Source of the DNA: Gemmobacter megaterium
Lineage (GTDB): Bacteria; Pseudomonadota; Alphaproteobacteria; Rhodobacterales; Rhodobacteraceae
Direction: 5' to 3'
Length of the DNA stretch: 64,000 nt
Assembly (NCBI RefSeq): GCF_900156815.1
Contig: NZ_FTOT01000003.1
Coordinates: forward strand, 186,001-250,000
Positions within the stretch are counted from its first letter, which is position 1, and each line of letters begins with the position of its first letter. The notes beneath the pieces were generated by a model. It was not told the DNA's origin and ran no database searches. It saw only the letters and a program-made list of their open reading frames with translations. The translations under genes and the position numbers were made by a program. This document shows positions 45,966 to 54,956 of this stretch, piece after piece.

Positions 45966-47108
45966 TCACATGCCGTAGGCGGCGGGGTCGACGCGGGCAT
46001 AGATCTGATCCCAGAACAGCGTCCGCAGATCTTCGCGGGTCTCGACGCCCTCGACCAGACCATACCACTTTTCCAGCACCGGCATGAACTGTTCCTTGAC
46101 CGCCGCCGCATCGGCCACGCCATAGGTGGTTTCAAAGATGCGCGCGACGCCGTCCAGATCCCCGGTCACATAGGCGCGGATCTTCTCGCGGAACTCGGGC
46201 GAGGCTTCGTGGATGTTGATGCCCTTGTCGCGGGCCATCTGGATGTTCTCGGCATCCTGCGCGTAGTAGTTCCACGAAATGTCAGCCGACAGCACATTGG
46301 CCCCCCACAGCATGGCGGCGCGTTGATCGTCGGTCAGCGACCGCCAACTGTCCATGTTCATGTTCCCCACCGCCGCACCGGCATAGATGCCGCCCGGCAC
46401 GCCGATGGTCACATCCGTGACCACATCCTTGAGACTGTAGGTCGTCAGCTCGGGCGCCGACAGCATGGCACAATCCAGCACCCCCTGGCTCAGGCCCTCG
46501 AACACCTCGTTTGCCGCCATCTGGATGCCGGTTGCCCCGAAATGCTCGGAAAAGCGCGAAAAGCTCGGGCTGCCCGCGCGCACCTTCTTGCCGCGCATGT
46601 CGGCTTCGGTCACCACCGGCTTGTTGCACAGCAGCGAATAGACCGACGAGGTGGCACCGCTGAGATAGATCTGGTTCTGCCTGGCGAAATCGGCCTGGCA
46701 TCCGGGGCAGTCATGAAAGGCGAATTCGGTGATCGCCCCGGCATAGGCCAGGCTTTCCTTGCCGGTCATCTCGCGCAGGTTGATCGACATGGTCAGTTCG
46801 TGCAGCAGGCTGTAATGCGGATAGTCGGCTGCATAATAGGGCGCCAGCACATAGCCCATATCGGCCAGACCGTCGCGCACGCCCGGCCCGGTCTCGATCA
46901 GGTTCATCAGCGTCATGGGATAGACGCGGACCGTCAGGTCGCCGCCCGACTTTTCGGCGACGGCATTGGCGAAATCGACCGCCGCGACACCGACAGCCGA
47001 TCCGGTGGCAAAGCCGTGGGAATAGCTGACCTCGCGCGCGACGGCCGGGACGGCCAGGGCCGTGGACAGCAGGGCAGCGGCCCCGAGTTTGAATGCCAGA
47101 TGTGTCAT
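45966..47108 (-). CDS. TRAP transporter solute-binding protein (DctP)
   Basis: A 380-residue periplasmic receptor: signal peptide 1-24 (ending AVAR), then VSYSHGFATGSAVGVAAVDFANAVAEKSGGDLTVRVYPMTLMNLIETGPGVRDGLADMGYVLAPYYAADYP, a DctP-like N-lobe, and the family's central VTEADMRGKKVRAGSPSFSRFSEHFGATGIQMAANEVFEGLSQGVLDCA. The usual carboxylate-binding Arg is likely the one in KKVRAGS. AGGAGGAAATCTG before the ATG is strong. Ligand probably an organic acid, to be handled by the two SDRs encoded just upstream. Confidence 0.93.
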   Translation of the reverse strand: MTHLAFKLGAAALLSTALAVPAVAREVSYSHGFATGSAVGVAAVDFANAVAEKSGGDLTVRVYPMTLMNLIETGPGVRDGLADMGYVLAPYYAADYPHYSLLHELTMSINLREMTGKESLAYAGAITEFAFHDCPGCQADFARQNQIYLSGATSSVYSLLCNKPVVTEADMRGKKVRAGSPSFSRFSEHFGATGIQMAANEVFEGLSQGVLDCAMLSAPELTTYSLKDVVTDVTIGVPGGIYAGAAVGNMNMDSWRSLTDDQRAAMLWGANVLSADISWNYYAQDAENIQMARDKGINIHEASPEFREKIRAYVTGDLDGVARIFETTYGVADAAAVKEQFMPVLEKWYGLVEGVETREDLRTLFWDQIYARVDPAAYGM

Positions 47109-47166
47109 CAGATTTCCTCCTTGTTGTGGGTTCGTGCCGTTGATGCGGCCCGGTTCTGGAATAGCG

Positions 47167-47952
47167 TCAGTCGACGGGCGCATAGGCCGGACGGATCCCC
47201 CCGTAAGAGGCCCAGACCCCCGAGGCGAGCAGCCCGCCATCGACCGGCAGCGTGATGCCGGTGATCGCGCTGGCCCCGCCCGACAGCAGAAAGCTGACCG
47301 GGGCCGCGATTTCCGCCGGGCGGATCGCCCGACCGATCAACAGGTCGGCCCCGAACGTGCTCAGGTCGCGCATCCCCTCGCGGGCCTGTTTCTCGATCAC
47401 TTCGGTCAAGGTATAGGCAGGGGCCACCCCGTTGACCCGCACCCCCGACCGGCCCCATTCGGCGGCCAGCGTCTCGGTCAGGGCCACGACGGCGGCCTTG
47501 GCGGGGCCATAGGCGTGCAGCGGGGTAGAGCGGAAGGCGGCGCAGGACGAAATCAGCACCAGCGCCCCGCCATCGCCTTGGGCCATCCGGGTGCCAAACG
47601 CCTTGGCCGTCAGGAACACGCCGCGAAAATCGACGTCCAGCACGCGGTCAAAGACCTTCATGTCCAACTCGTGCGGGCGATCCCAGGGTTGCAGAACCCC
47701 GGCGCAGGCGACACAGGCCGAAACCGGGCCAAGCGCCGACCACAGATCCTCGGCCAGCGCCTCGGTCGCGGCCTCGTCGGTCACGTCCAGTTGGCGGGCG
47801 GTGCCGCCGATCTGCCCGGCCACGACGCGGGCTGCCTCAAGCTGGATATCGGCGCAAACGACGTGCCAGCCATCGGCGGCCAGCCGTTCGGCGCAGGCCT
47901 TGCCGATACCGCTGGCCGCGCCGGTGACGACCGCAATTCGCTGATGTGTCAT
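47167..47952 (-). CDS. Short-chain dehydrogenase/reductase
   Basis: A 261-residue classical SDR: cofactor motif TGAASGIG (10-17), the CACAGV strand motif in place of NNAG, and catalytic Ser135/136, Tyr148 and Lys152 (YGPAK). Asp34 (CADIQ) after the second strand suggests NAD rather than NADP. Lies between the TRAP receptor gene and the second SDR gene, 21 bases after the latter; likely oxidises a hydroxyl of the imported substrate. Confidence 0.9.
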   Translation of the reverse strand: MTHQRIAVVTGAASGIGKACAERLAADGWHVVCADIQLEAARVVAGQIGGTARQLDVTDEAATEALAEDLWSALGPVSACVACAGVLQPWDRPHELDMKVFDRVLDVDFRGVFLTAKAFGTRMAQGDGGALVLISSCAAFRSTPLHAYGPAKAAVVALTETLAAEWGRSGVRVNGVAPAYTLTEVIEKQAREGMRDLSTFGADLLIGRAIRPAEIAAPVSFLLSGGASAITGITLPVDGGLLASGVWASYGGIRPAYAPVD

Positions 47953-47973
47953 GGAGCCTCCTGTAGGATTGGA

Positions 47974-48765
47974 TCAGCCGGTGAACTGGCCGCCGGCCGG
48001 GTGCAGGGTCTGGCCCGTCATGAACGAGCTTTCGTCGCAGGCGAGATAGAGGCAGGCATCGGCCTGTTCACGCGGCGTGCCATTGCGCTGCATCGGGGTG
48101 ATGGACATGGCGCGGCGATAGGCATCGGAGTCTTCGGGCGCGTCCCACATCGGCGTCGAGGTATAACCGGGGCCGACCGCGTTCACCCGGATGCCGGTCT
48201 GCGCCAGCTCCAGCGCCATGACCTTGGTCAGCATGATGACGCCCGCCTTGGACACGCAGTAGGATCCGCCCCCCGCCAATGGAATCCGCCCCGCCGTCGA
48301 AGCGATGTTGACGATCGCCCCCCCGGTGCCCTGCGCCAGCATCTGTCGGGCCACCGCGCGGCTGCCCAGCATGACGCCGGTGACATTGACGTCGATCACC
48401 TTGCGAAAATTCTCGACCGACATGTGGACCAGTTGTGTCGCCTTGGCCGGGTCGACGCCCGGCCGGGGCGCCTCTGGCAAGGTCTTGACCCCGGCAGAGA
48501 ACACCGCCACGTCGATGCGGCCAAAGACCTGCACGGCCATTTCGACCATACGGTCGCAATCTGCCTCGGAAGTCGCGTCCATCCGCATCTGATGCGCCTT
48601 GCGCCCCAGACCCTGCACAAGGGCAACCGTCGCATCGCAGGGCGCAAGATCGGTCAACAGGATGTCGGCCCCTTCTTCGGCAAAGCGTTGCGCCACCGCC
48701 TGGCCGATGCCACTGGCGCCGCCGGTGATCACGGCAATCCTGCCCTCAAGCCTTGGCGTGGTCAT
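47974..48765 (-). CDS. Short-chain dehydrogenase/reductase
   Basis: A 263-residue SDR: TGGASGIG (14-21), catalytic Ser156 (NIASTAGRIP), Tyr169 and Lys173 (YCVSK), and Asp39 (LLTDLAP) suggesting NAD. FSAGVKTL replaces the usual NNAG. First gene of the SDR-SDR-dctPQM operon; AGGACCAGGAC precedes the ATG. Not closely similar to the neighbouring SDR, so the two probably catalyse different steps. Confidence 0.9.
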   Translation of the reverse strand: MTTPRLEGRIAVITGGASGIGQAVAQRFAEEGADILLTDLAPCDATVALVQGLGRKAHQMRMDATSEADCDRMVEMAVQVFGRIDVAVFSAGVKTLPEAPRPGVDPAKATQLVHMSVENFRKVIDVNVTGVMLGSRAVARQMLAQGTGGAIVNIASTAGRIPLAGGGSYCVSKAGVIMLTKVMALELAQTGIRVNAVGPGYTSTPMWDAPEDSDAYRRAMSITPMQRNGTPREQADACLYLACDESSFMTGQTLHPAGGQFTG

Positions 48766-48858
48766 GTCCTGGTCCTTTTGGCCGACGAATGAAGGGCCGG
48801 ATCTTTCGCGATCGTGGCCCCCTTGCCCCTGATGCCGACGACCGTTTGCCCATGGCGA

Positions 48859-49002
48859 TCATCTGACAGGGGTGCGCGGCGTGCGGGCCTGCACCCGCAC
48901 GGGCACGCGCACCGCCCGGCCTCGTCCGGTCCCGCCGCCACGGCTGACGGCAAAGCGCGCAACGATTCCGGCCGCGACCGCGACCAGCCCAAAGCTGAGC
49001 AT
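48859..49002 (-). CDS. Putative small membrane protein
   Basis: A 47-residue frame with GGGAGGACGAC directly before its ATG, one of the best Shine-Dalgarno sites in the window. The start MLSFGLVAVAAGIVARFAV is hydrophobic enough for one helix; the rest is Arg/Pro/Gly-rich and strongly basic. No family recognised. Codon pattern alone does not prove coding. Confidence 0.35.
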   Translation of the reverse strand: MLSFGLVAVAAGIVARFAVSRGGGTGRGRAVRVPVRVQARTPRTPVR

Positions 49003-49420
49003 GTCGTCCTCCCGCTGTCTGATCTTCCGCCCTGCCCTCGCCAGGGGCAGGTCCACCGGCGCAACTGACATATCCAGCCTGGCCGGCAAGGCAGTCGATC
49101 TGGTCCTCCCAAACCATTCTCTGACTGGCACGCGAACAGTAGCATCCACATAGTGACGCTTTACGTCAGACCATTCAGCCATGAACACCACATGTCAAGC
49201 GCATATATTCGGCACTCCTGCGGTTCAGGCACCGCGACACCTGCCAAGGCCGGATCCCGGCCTGAAGGGGAAATACAAGGATACCAGAGGTCGGCTCAAT
49301 ATCAGGCACACATCTAAACACGCGCAAGGCCGCAGGTCTGTGCGCCCTGACACACGACTACACATCCGCCGATCCCAGGCCCGCATCGGTCAACGGCCCG
49401 CCGGACGGCCGCGACCAACA

Positions 49421-49433
49421 GCCACCATGTGGC
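49421..49433. promoter_or_regulatory. Palindrome A upstream of deoC
   Basis: GCCAC-CAT-GTGGC, followed by GG. Same half-site as palindrome B, with centres 33 bases apart (about three helical turns). Confidence 0.35.
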
Positions 49434-49451
49434 GGTCGGATCGCAAGAGTT

Positions 49452-49468
49452 CCGCCACATAGTGGCGG
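49452..49468. promoter_or_regulatory. Palindrome B upstream of deoC (or short terminator)
   Basis: CCGCCAC-ATA-GTGGCGG, perfect 7-bp arms, followed by TTTCTC. The repetition with palindrome A favours a double operator; the T-rich tail would also allow a small terminator for a plus-strand transcript. Confidence 0.4.
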
Positions 49469-49797
49469 TTTCTCACCCGCCGCACCGGGAATCCGCAGGG
49501 TCGCCGGGCACCCGGAACGACCGCAGCAGGCGCCCGGACCGGGATCTGTGGATGGGCGCCGGGTCGCGCCTGGCCACCACCCCCACCGATACCCCGCAAC
49601 AGGCAGTGGACGTTCGGACGCCGCTCCGGCATTCTCTGGACAACCGCGCGAAAGAACATGGCACATGACACACGACAACCCTTGCGGGACAGGCAATGCG
49701 CCAGCGAAGGCGGCGGCCCCTCCGCGCGAACCGCGGCCCAGACGCCCGACCGACCGCGCCCCGACACAGACCGATGTTTGCGAACTGGAGCCCCTAG

Positions 49798-50784
49798 ATG
49801 ACCGTTGAACCGGCCGCGCACCCCCCAGGCACGAATGACCCGCGCAATCCCGGAATGCCGCTTGGCCATCAGATGTTCCAGGGCCGCGCCGTCAACCGCA
49901 GCGCAGCCGAACGCCGCGCGGCCTCGATGATCGCCCGGCGCAGCATCAAGAAGGCGGCACAGGCGGCATGGCTGGTCAATGCGGTGCGCTGCATCGACCT
50001 GACGACCCTGGCCGGGGACGATACGGCCGACCGCGTGCACCGGCTGTGTGCCAAGGCACGCAGACCACTGGCCCCGCATATCCTCGACGGATTGGGCCTG
50101 GCCGACTTTGGCCTGACGGTGGGGGCGGTCTGCGTCTATCCGACCATGGTGCCCCATGCGGTCCGTGCGCTGCGCGGATCGGGCATTCCCGTTGCCTCGG
50201 TCGCCACCGGGTTCCCGGCAGGACTGATGCCGCTGCCGCTGCGTCTGGCCGAAATCCGCTATGCCGTGGGCGAGGGCGCGGACGAGATCGACATCGTGAT
50301 CACCCGCGAACATGTGCTGACCGGCAACTGGCAGGCGCTGCACGACGAAATCCGCCAGATGCGCGAAGCCTGCGGGGCCGCGCATCTCAAGGCCATTCTG
50401 GCCACGGGGGAATTGCAGACCCTGACGAATGTCTACGCCGCCTCGATGGTGGCCATGCAGGCGGGGGCGGATTTCATCAAGACCTCGACCGGCAAGGAAG
50501 GGGTGAATGCCACCCTGCCCGTCAGCCTGACGATGGTGCGCGCCCTGCGCGACTACCGCGACGCAACCGGGCACCGTGTGGGGTTCAAACCCGCGGGCGG
50601 CATGAAATCGGCCAAGGATGCACTTAGCTGGCAAATCCTGATGAAGGAAGAAATGGGCAACGACTGGCTGGATCCGCATCTGTTCCGGCTGGGGGCATCG
50701 TCCATGCTGGGCGACATCGAACGACAGCTCGAACATTTCGTCACCGGGCGCTATGCGTCCGCCTCGCGGCTGGCGCTGGCGTAA
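49798..50784 (+). CDS. deoC: Deoxyribose-phosphate aldolase
   Basis: A 328-residue DeoC: class I aldolase with Schiff-base Lys228 in GADFIKTSTGKEGVNATLP, and the FKPAGGMKSAKDALSWQ phosphate-binding segment. It cleaves 2-deoxyribose 5-phosphate to acetaldehyde and glyceraldehyde 3-phosphate. Longer than E. coli DeoC (259) by an N-terminal extension, as in the animal/Rhodobacterales type. GGAG seven bases before the ATG. The following aldehyde dehydrogenase, 12 bases downstream, probably removes the acetaldehyde. Confidence 0.95.
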   Translation: MTVEPAAHPPGTNDPRNPGMPLGHQMFQGRAVNRSAAERRAASMIARRSIKKAAQAAWLVNAVRCIDLTTLAGDDTADRVHRLCAKARRPLAPHILDGLGLADFGLTVGAVCVYPTMVPHAVRALRGSGIPVASVATGFPAGLMPLPLRLAEIRYAVGEGADEIDIVITREHVLTGNWQALHDEIRQMREACGAAHLKAILATGELQTLTNVYAASMVAMQAGADFIKTSTGKEGVNATLPVSLTMVRALRDYRDATGHRVGFKPAGGMKSAKDALSWQILMKEEMGNDWLDPHLFRLGASSMLGDIERQLEHFVTGRYASASRLALA

Positions 50785-50796
50785 GGGGACCACGAC

Positions 50797-53157
50797 ATGA
50801 CCAAGATCACCGAACTCCTGACCCGTCTCGACTATGGCACCGCCCCCGAAGACAGCGCCGTGGTGCGCGAGTGGCTGGCCCGGCACGCCGCAGGCTTTGG
50901 GCATTTCATCAACGGGGCCTTCACCGCGCCGGCCAACACTTTTGCCGTGACCAACCCGGCGACGGGCGCAGACATCGCCCGCGTCTCGCAAGGCCGCGCC
51001 GAGGATGTGGACGCCGCCGTCAAGGCGGCCCGCGCCGCCCAACCGAAATGGGCCGCGCTGTCCGGGCATGATCGGGCGCGGCACCTCTATGCCCTGGCCC
51101 GGCATTTGCAGCAGCACGCGCGCTTTCTGGCGGTGCTGGAAACCATCGACAACGGCAAGCCGATCCGCGAAAGCCGCGACATCGACATCCCGCTCGTCAT
51201 CCGCCATCTCTATCACCATGCGGGTTGGGCCGAGGTGCTGGCCGACGAATTCCCCGGCGCCGCCCCGCATGGGGTGTGCGGGCAGGTGATCCCGTGGAAC
51301 TTTCCGCTGCTGATGCTGGCGTGGAAGGTGGCGCCCGCCCTGGCCGCCGGCAATACCGTGGTGCTGAAACCCGCCGAATACACCCCGCTGACCGCGCTGG
51401 CCTTTGCCGAAATCGCGCGCGAGGCAGGCTTGCCCAAGGGGGTGCTGAACATCGTCACCGGCGATGGCACCACCGGCGCGGCACTCACCGGGCATCCGGG
51501 CGTGGACAAGGTGGCCTTTACCGGATCGACCGAGGTGGGCCGTCTGATCCGGCGCCAGATCGCCGGATCGGCCAAGGCGCTGACGCTGGAACTGGGCGGC
51601 AAATCTCCCTTGATCGTCTTTGCCGATGCCGATCTGGATGCCGCCGTCGAGGGTGTGGTGGATTCGATCTGGTTCAATCAGGGCCAGGTCTGCTGTGCCG
51701 GATCGCGCATTCTGGTAGCCGAGGCCGTGGCCCCGCGCTTTACCGAATTGCTGCGCCGCCGCATGTCCGGCCTGATCGTGGGCGACCCGCTGGACAAGAA
51801 CACCGACATCGGCGCCATCGTCCATCCCGTCCAGCTACAGCGGATCCGCGCATTGGTGGATCAGGGCCGGGCCGAAGGGGCAGAGCTGCATCAGGGCACG
51901 GCCCCCGAGGGCTGCTATTACCCCGCAACCCTGGCAACCGGGGTTGAACCCGCCTCTGTCCTGGCGACCGAGGAAATCTTTGGCCCGGTCGTCACGCTCA
52001 GCACGTTCCGCACGCCCGACGATGCGGTCGCGCTGGCCAACAACACGCGCTATGGGCTGGCCGCCTCGATCTGGTCCGAGAACATCAACCTGTGTCTGGA
52101 CATCGCCGGGAAGGTCAAGGCCGGAGTCGTCTGGATCAACGCGGCCAATGTCTTTGACGCCGGTGCCAGCTTTGGCGGAATGCGCGAAAGCGGGTTCGGG
52201 CGCGAAGGCGGGCGGGCGGGCATGGCGGCCTATCTGGCCACCGCCCGGCCACAGGCCAAACGCCCTGAAACCGCGCCCCCGGCCCCCGTCGCCACCCCGG
52301 CCGAAAGCCTGCCTGCCACCCCCATCGACCGCACCGCCAAGCTGTATGTCGGGGGCAAGCAAGCCCGCCCGGACAGTGGCTATTCCTATGCCGTGCCAGG
52401 GGCAAAAGGTGCGGTCGGGCTGGCGCCACTGGGCAACCGCAAAGACATCCGCAACGCGGTCGAGGCCGCCCATGCCGCCAAGGGCTGGGGGGCGCAAACC
52501 GGGCACAACCGCGCGCAGGTGCTGTATTTCCTGGCCGAAAACCTGTCGGCCCGCGCCAGCGAATTCCAGGACCGTCTGCACAGCTTTGGCCAGACCCAAG
52601 GCGCCGCCCGGACCGAGGTGGACACCGCGATCCGCCGCATCTTCTGGTATGCCGCGCAGGCCGACAAATTCGATGGCGCGGTGCAGGCGACGAAATCGGC
52701 GCATGTGACCTTGGCCATACCAGAGCCGCTGGGCGTTGTGGGCATCGCCTGTCCGCTGGCGCTGCCGCTGCTGGGGTTCGTGTCGCTGGTGCTGCCTGCG
52801 ATCGCCATGGGCAATCGGGTTGTGGCGGTGCCGTCGCAACTGCATCCGCTGGCGGCGACCGACCTGTATCAGGTGCTCGACACATCGGATGTGCCGGGGG
52901 GCGTGGTCAACATCGTCTCGGGCGAACGCGACGCGCTGGCGCGCACGTTGGCTGATCATTCCGATGTCGATGCGGTCTGGTATTTCGGCACCGCCGAAGG
53001 CGGGCGCATGATCGAGGAAGCCTCGGCCGGCAACCTGAAACAGACCTGGGCCGAAGACGGCGCCGCCCGCGACTGGACGGGTGACGAAGGCCAGGGCCGC
53101 GCATTCCTGACACGCGCGACGCAGATCAAGACGGTCTGGGTGCCCTATGGTGCGTGA
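50797..53157 (+). CDS. Aldehyde dehydrogenase, double-domain
   Basis: A 786-residue protein. Residues 1-485 are a complete ALDH: PWNFPLLMLAWKVAPALAAGNTVVLKPAEYTPLTA, ELGGKSP with the general-base Glu, FNQGQVCCAGS with catalytic Cys299, and ATEEIFGPVV. Residues about 510-786 resemble a second, shorter ALDH-like module (IRNAVEAAHAAKGWGAQTGHNRAQVLYFLAENL, then CPLALPLLGFVSLVLPAIAMGNRVVAVPSQ) without a recognisable catalytic Cys motif. Oxidation of acetaldehyde to acetate in deoxyribose catabolism is inferred from deoC. Confidence 0.9.
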   Translation: MTKITELLTRLDYGTAPEDSAVVREWLARHAAGFGHFINGAFTAPANTFAVTNPATGADIARVSQGRAEDVDAAVKAARAAQPKWAALSGHDRARHLYALARHLQQHARFLAVLETIDNGKPIRESRDIDIPLVIRHLYHHAGWAEVLADEFPGAAPHGVCGQVIPWNFPLLMLAWKVAPALAAGNTVVLKPAEYTPLTALAFAEIAREAGLPKGVLNIVTGDGTTGAALTGHPGVDKVAFTGSTEVGRLIRRQIAGSAKALTLELGGKSPLIVFADADLDAAVEGVVDSIWFNQGQVCCAGSRILVAEAVAPRFTELLRRRMSGLIVGDPLDKNTDIGAIVHPVQLQRIRALVDQGRAEGAELHQGTAPEGCYYPATLATGVEPASVLATEEIFGPVVTLSTFRTPDDAVALANNTRYGLAASIWSENINLCLDIAGKVKAGVVWINAANVFDAGASFGGMRESGFGREGGRAGMAAYLATARPQAKRPETAPPAPVATPAESLPATPIDRTAKLYVGGKQARPDSGYSYAVPGAKGAVGLAPLGNRKDIRNAVEAAHAAKGWGAQTGHNRAQVLYFLAENLSARASEFQDRLHSFGQTQGAARTEVDTAIRRIFWYAAQADKFDGAVQATKSAHVTLAIPEPLGVVGIACPLALPLLGFVSLVLPAIAMGNRVVAVPSQLHPLAATDLYQVLDTSDVPGGVVNIVSGERDALARTLADHSDVDAVWYFGTAEGGRMIEEASAGNLKQTWAEDGAARDWTGDEGQGRAFLTRATQIKTVWVPYGA

Positions 53158-53166
53158 CGGATGGAT

Positions 53167-53184
53167 GGCGGCGGATCCGCCGCC
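53167..53184. terminator. Bidirectional terminator palindrome
   Basis: GGCGGCGG-AT-CCGCCGCC, extended by GGA/TCC on the flanks, lies in the 32-base gap between the convergent ALDH and TauE/SafE genes. Very stable; no long T-run (TCCTTC follows). Confidence 0.6.
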
Positions 53185-53189
53185 GTCCT

Positions 53190-53966
53190 TCACCAGGGCA
53201 GCGGCGGCCATTCCAGGGGCATACCGATGATCGCCGCCAGCCCGATCAACACCATCGACAGGCGCCGGAACACCTGGGGACTGGCCACCCTGAACAACCG
53301 GATGCCCAGGATCACACCCAGCATGTAGGCGGGCGTGACGACGACCGAAACAGCCAGCACCGCCGGGGTGATCAACCCGCCGAACCCGTACAGCATCAGG
53401 CTCGCCACCGAGCTAAGCCCGAAATACAGCATGATGTTGGCGCGCAGCACAGCCACCGGCCGCGGCATTCCCAGCCAAAAGGCCACAACTGGCGGCCCGC
53501 CGATCTGCGCAAGCCCGCTGAGTATGCCGCCGCAGCCACCTGCGGCCGCCAGCACCGGCGGGCCTGCGTCGCCGCGCCAGCGCCAACCACTGACCAGCAA
53601 CGCCAGAAGCGCCAGCACGATCACCGAAATGCACCAGCGCACCAGAACCGGGTCCAGCACGAGCAAGGCGGCAAATCCCAGCGGCATCCCCACCAGCGCG
53701 CCACCAAGCATGATCAGGACCGACCGCCGCTCTGCCTCGCGCCAGGCGGGGCGCAGCGTGGGCAGGCCGCCGATCAGATCGGTGATCAACAGCAGGGCGA
53801 CCGACATCTGCGGGCCAATCAACATGCTGGCCAGCGGAATGAAGATCAGACCGGCACCGAAGCCCGACAGGCCCCGCGCACATCCCGCGACCAATGCAGT
53901 CACCAGCAAGGCGCCAATGTGCAGCGCCGGAACCCCGGTCCAGCCGGTCAGCGCGGCGACAAGCAC
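53190..53966 (-). CDS. TauE/SafE-family membrane permease
   Basis: A 258-residue protein with about eight hydrophobic segments in two repeats (ARGLSGFGAGLIFIPLASMLIGPQMSVALLLITDLIGGLPTLRPAWREAERRS; GGCGGILSGLAQIGGPPVVAFWLG), the hallmark of sulfite/organosulfonate exporter TauE/SafE proteins. The start is a GTG at 53966, since a stop lies shortly upstream and no ATG intervenes. It follows the aminotransferase-like gene by 61 bases on the same strand, so it may belong to the sulfatase-linked transport operon and export a sulfur product. Confidence 0.87.
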   Translation of the reverse strand: MLVAALTGWTGVPALHIGALLVTALVAGCARGLSGFGAGLIFIPLASMLIGPQMSVALLLITDLIGGLPTLRPAWREAERRSVLIMLGGALVGMPLGFAALLVLDPVLVRWCISVIVLALLALLVSGWRWRGDAGPPVLAAAGGCGGILSGLAQIGGPPVVAFWLGMPRPVAVLRANIMLYFGLSSVASLMLYGFGGLITPAVLAVSVVVTPAYMLGVILGIRLFRVASPQVFRRLSMVLIGLAAIIGMPLEWPPLPW

Positions 53967-54027
53967 GATGGTCTGATCCCTGCCTGCCCCGCCGGGGGCC
54001 TATGCGGCTTGCCAGGCCATGCCACGA

Positions 54028-54945
54028 TCACGCACAACTCTTGGCGACATACTCCCAGTAAACCCGCGCAATCTCGCGCGTCAGGGGGCCGGGCGTGCCA
54101 TCGCCGATGGTATGGCCGTCGATCCGGGTGACAGGCGTCACGCCGCCCAGGGTGCCGGTGACGAACGCCTCATCTGCGGAATAGGCCTGCGCCAGGGTGA
54201 AATCCTTTTGCACCGATGGCCCCACCTGTTCACCATAGAGCCGCGCCACATGCCCCCGCGTAATCCCGTTAAAGCTGTAGAGTCCCGGAGAGGTCCACAG
54301 CTCGCCCTTGCGGATGATGAAGAAGTTGGTCGAATTGCAGCTGGCGACAAAGCCGTTCGGGTCCAGCATCAGCGCCTCGTCCGCGCCGGCGGCAATCGCC
54401 TGGATCAGCGCCTGGATCAGGTTCAGCCGGCTGTGCGAATTCAGCCGCAGGTCGAACACATCGGGCGACGAACAGCGGAAGGTCGAGGTGAACAGCGACA
54501 GCCCCTTGTCCGCCAGCGCCTGGCGGGGCCGCTTGAGTTCCGCCACGATCACCACCGTGGCCGCCGACGCCATGAAGCGCGGATCCTGGTTCGGCGTGGT
54601 CTTGCGGCCCCGTGTGATCATCAGGCGGATATGGGTGTCATGGGTAAAGCCGTTCTCGGCGCAGGTCGCCAGAATGGCGTCCACCACCTGCTGGCGCGTC
54701 ATGCCGATGTCGAGGCTGATCGACTTCGCGCCTTCGAACAGCCGGTCCATGTGCTGATCCAGCGACAAGAGCTTGCCGTTGACCAGCCGCAGCCCTTCCC
54801 AGATGCCGTCGCCCAGCACAAAGCCCGCGTCGAACACCGACACGCTGGCCTTGTCACGGTGCACGAATGTGCCGTTCACATAGACACGCACATCATCGTT
54901 GCGGGGATCGCCGTCATAGCTTTGGGCGCTGGAAATGGTGGCCAT
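54028..54945 (-). CDS. Class IV aminotransferase-like protein, catalytic lysine not found
   Basis: A 305-residue protein of the D-amino-acid/branched-chain aminotransferase fold: VFDAGFVLGDGIWEGLRLVNGKLLSLDQHMDRL is the family start (Glu50, Arg53), and NGITRGHVARL and ADEAFVTGTLGGVTPV close the phosphate site. In active members a Lys binds PLP (as in DIKSLNLL of D-AAT). Here the corresponding stretch is LNSHSRLNLIQAL, with Arg173 and no Lys nearby, and the PLP-contacting Glu (TEG) is Ser202. Transamination is therefore doubtful. It follows the ABC ATPase by 11 bases. Confidence 0.82.
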   Translation of the reverse strand: MATISSAQSYDGDPRNDDVRVYVNGTFVHRDKASVSVFDAGFVLGDGIWEGLRLVNGKLLSLDQHMDRLFEGAKSISLDIGMTRQQVVDAILATCAENGFTHDTHIRLMITRGRKTTPNQDPRFMASAATVVIVAELKRPRQALADKGLSLFTSTFRCSSPDVFDLRLNSHSRLNLIQALIQAIAAGADEALMLDPNGFVASCNSTNFFIIRKGELWTSPGLYSFNGITRGHVARLYGEQVGPSVQKDFTLAQAYSADEAFVTGTLGGVTPVTRIDGHTIGDGTPGPLTREIARVYWEYVAKSCA

Positions 54946-54956
54946 CTGGGTCCTCC

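Larger units (their letters stand above)
48766..49797. other. 1-kb region without a confident gene
   Basis: The region between the SDR operon and deoC has no frame with family likeness. It holds a 47-codon frame with a strong ribosome site (48859-49002, minus), two tandem palindromes (49421-49433 and 49452-49468) and a related CCACATAGTG at 49146-49155. Promoters of both flanking operons must lie here. Confidence 0.5.

Noticed and set aside
49664-49808. 48-codon frame overlapping the deoC start
   Set aside because: Weak ribosome site, Pro/Arg-rich random composition and no conservation evidence.
49390-51825. Long minus-strand frame across deoC and the aldehyde dehydrogenase
   Set aside because: Antisense to two certain genes, and the part in the gene-poor region has no ribosome site or recognised domain.
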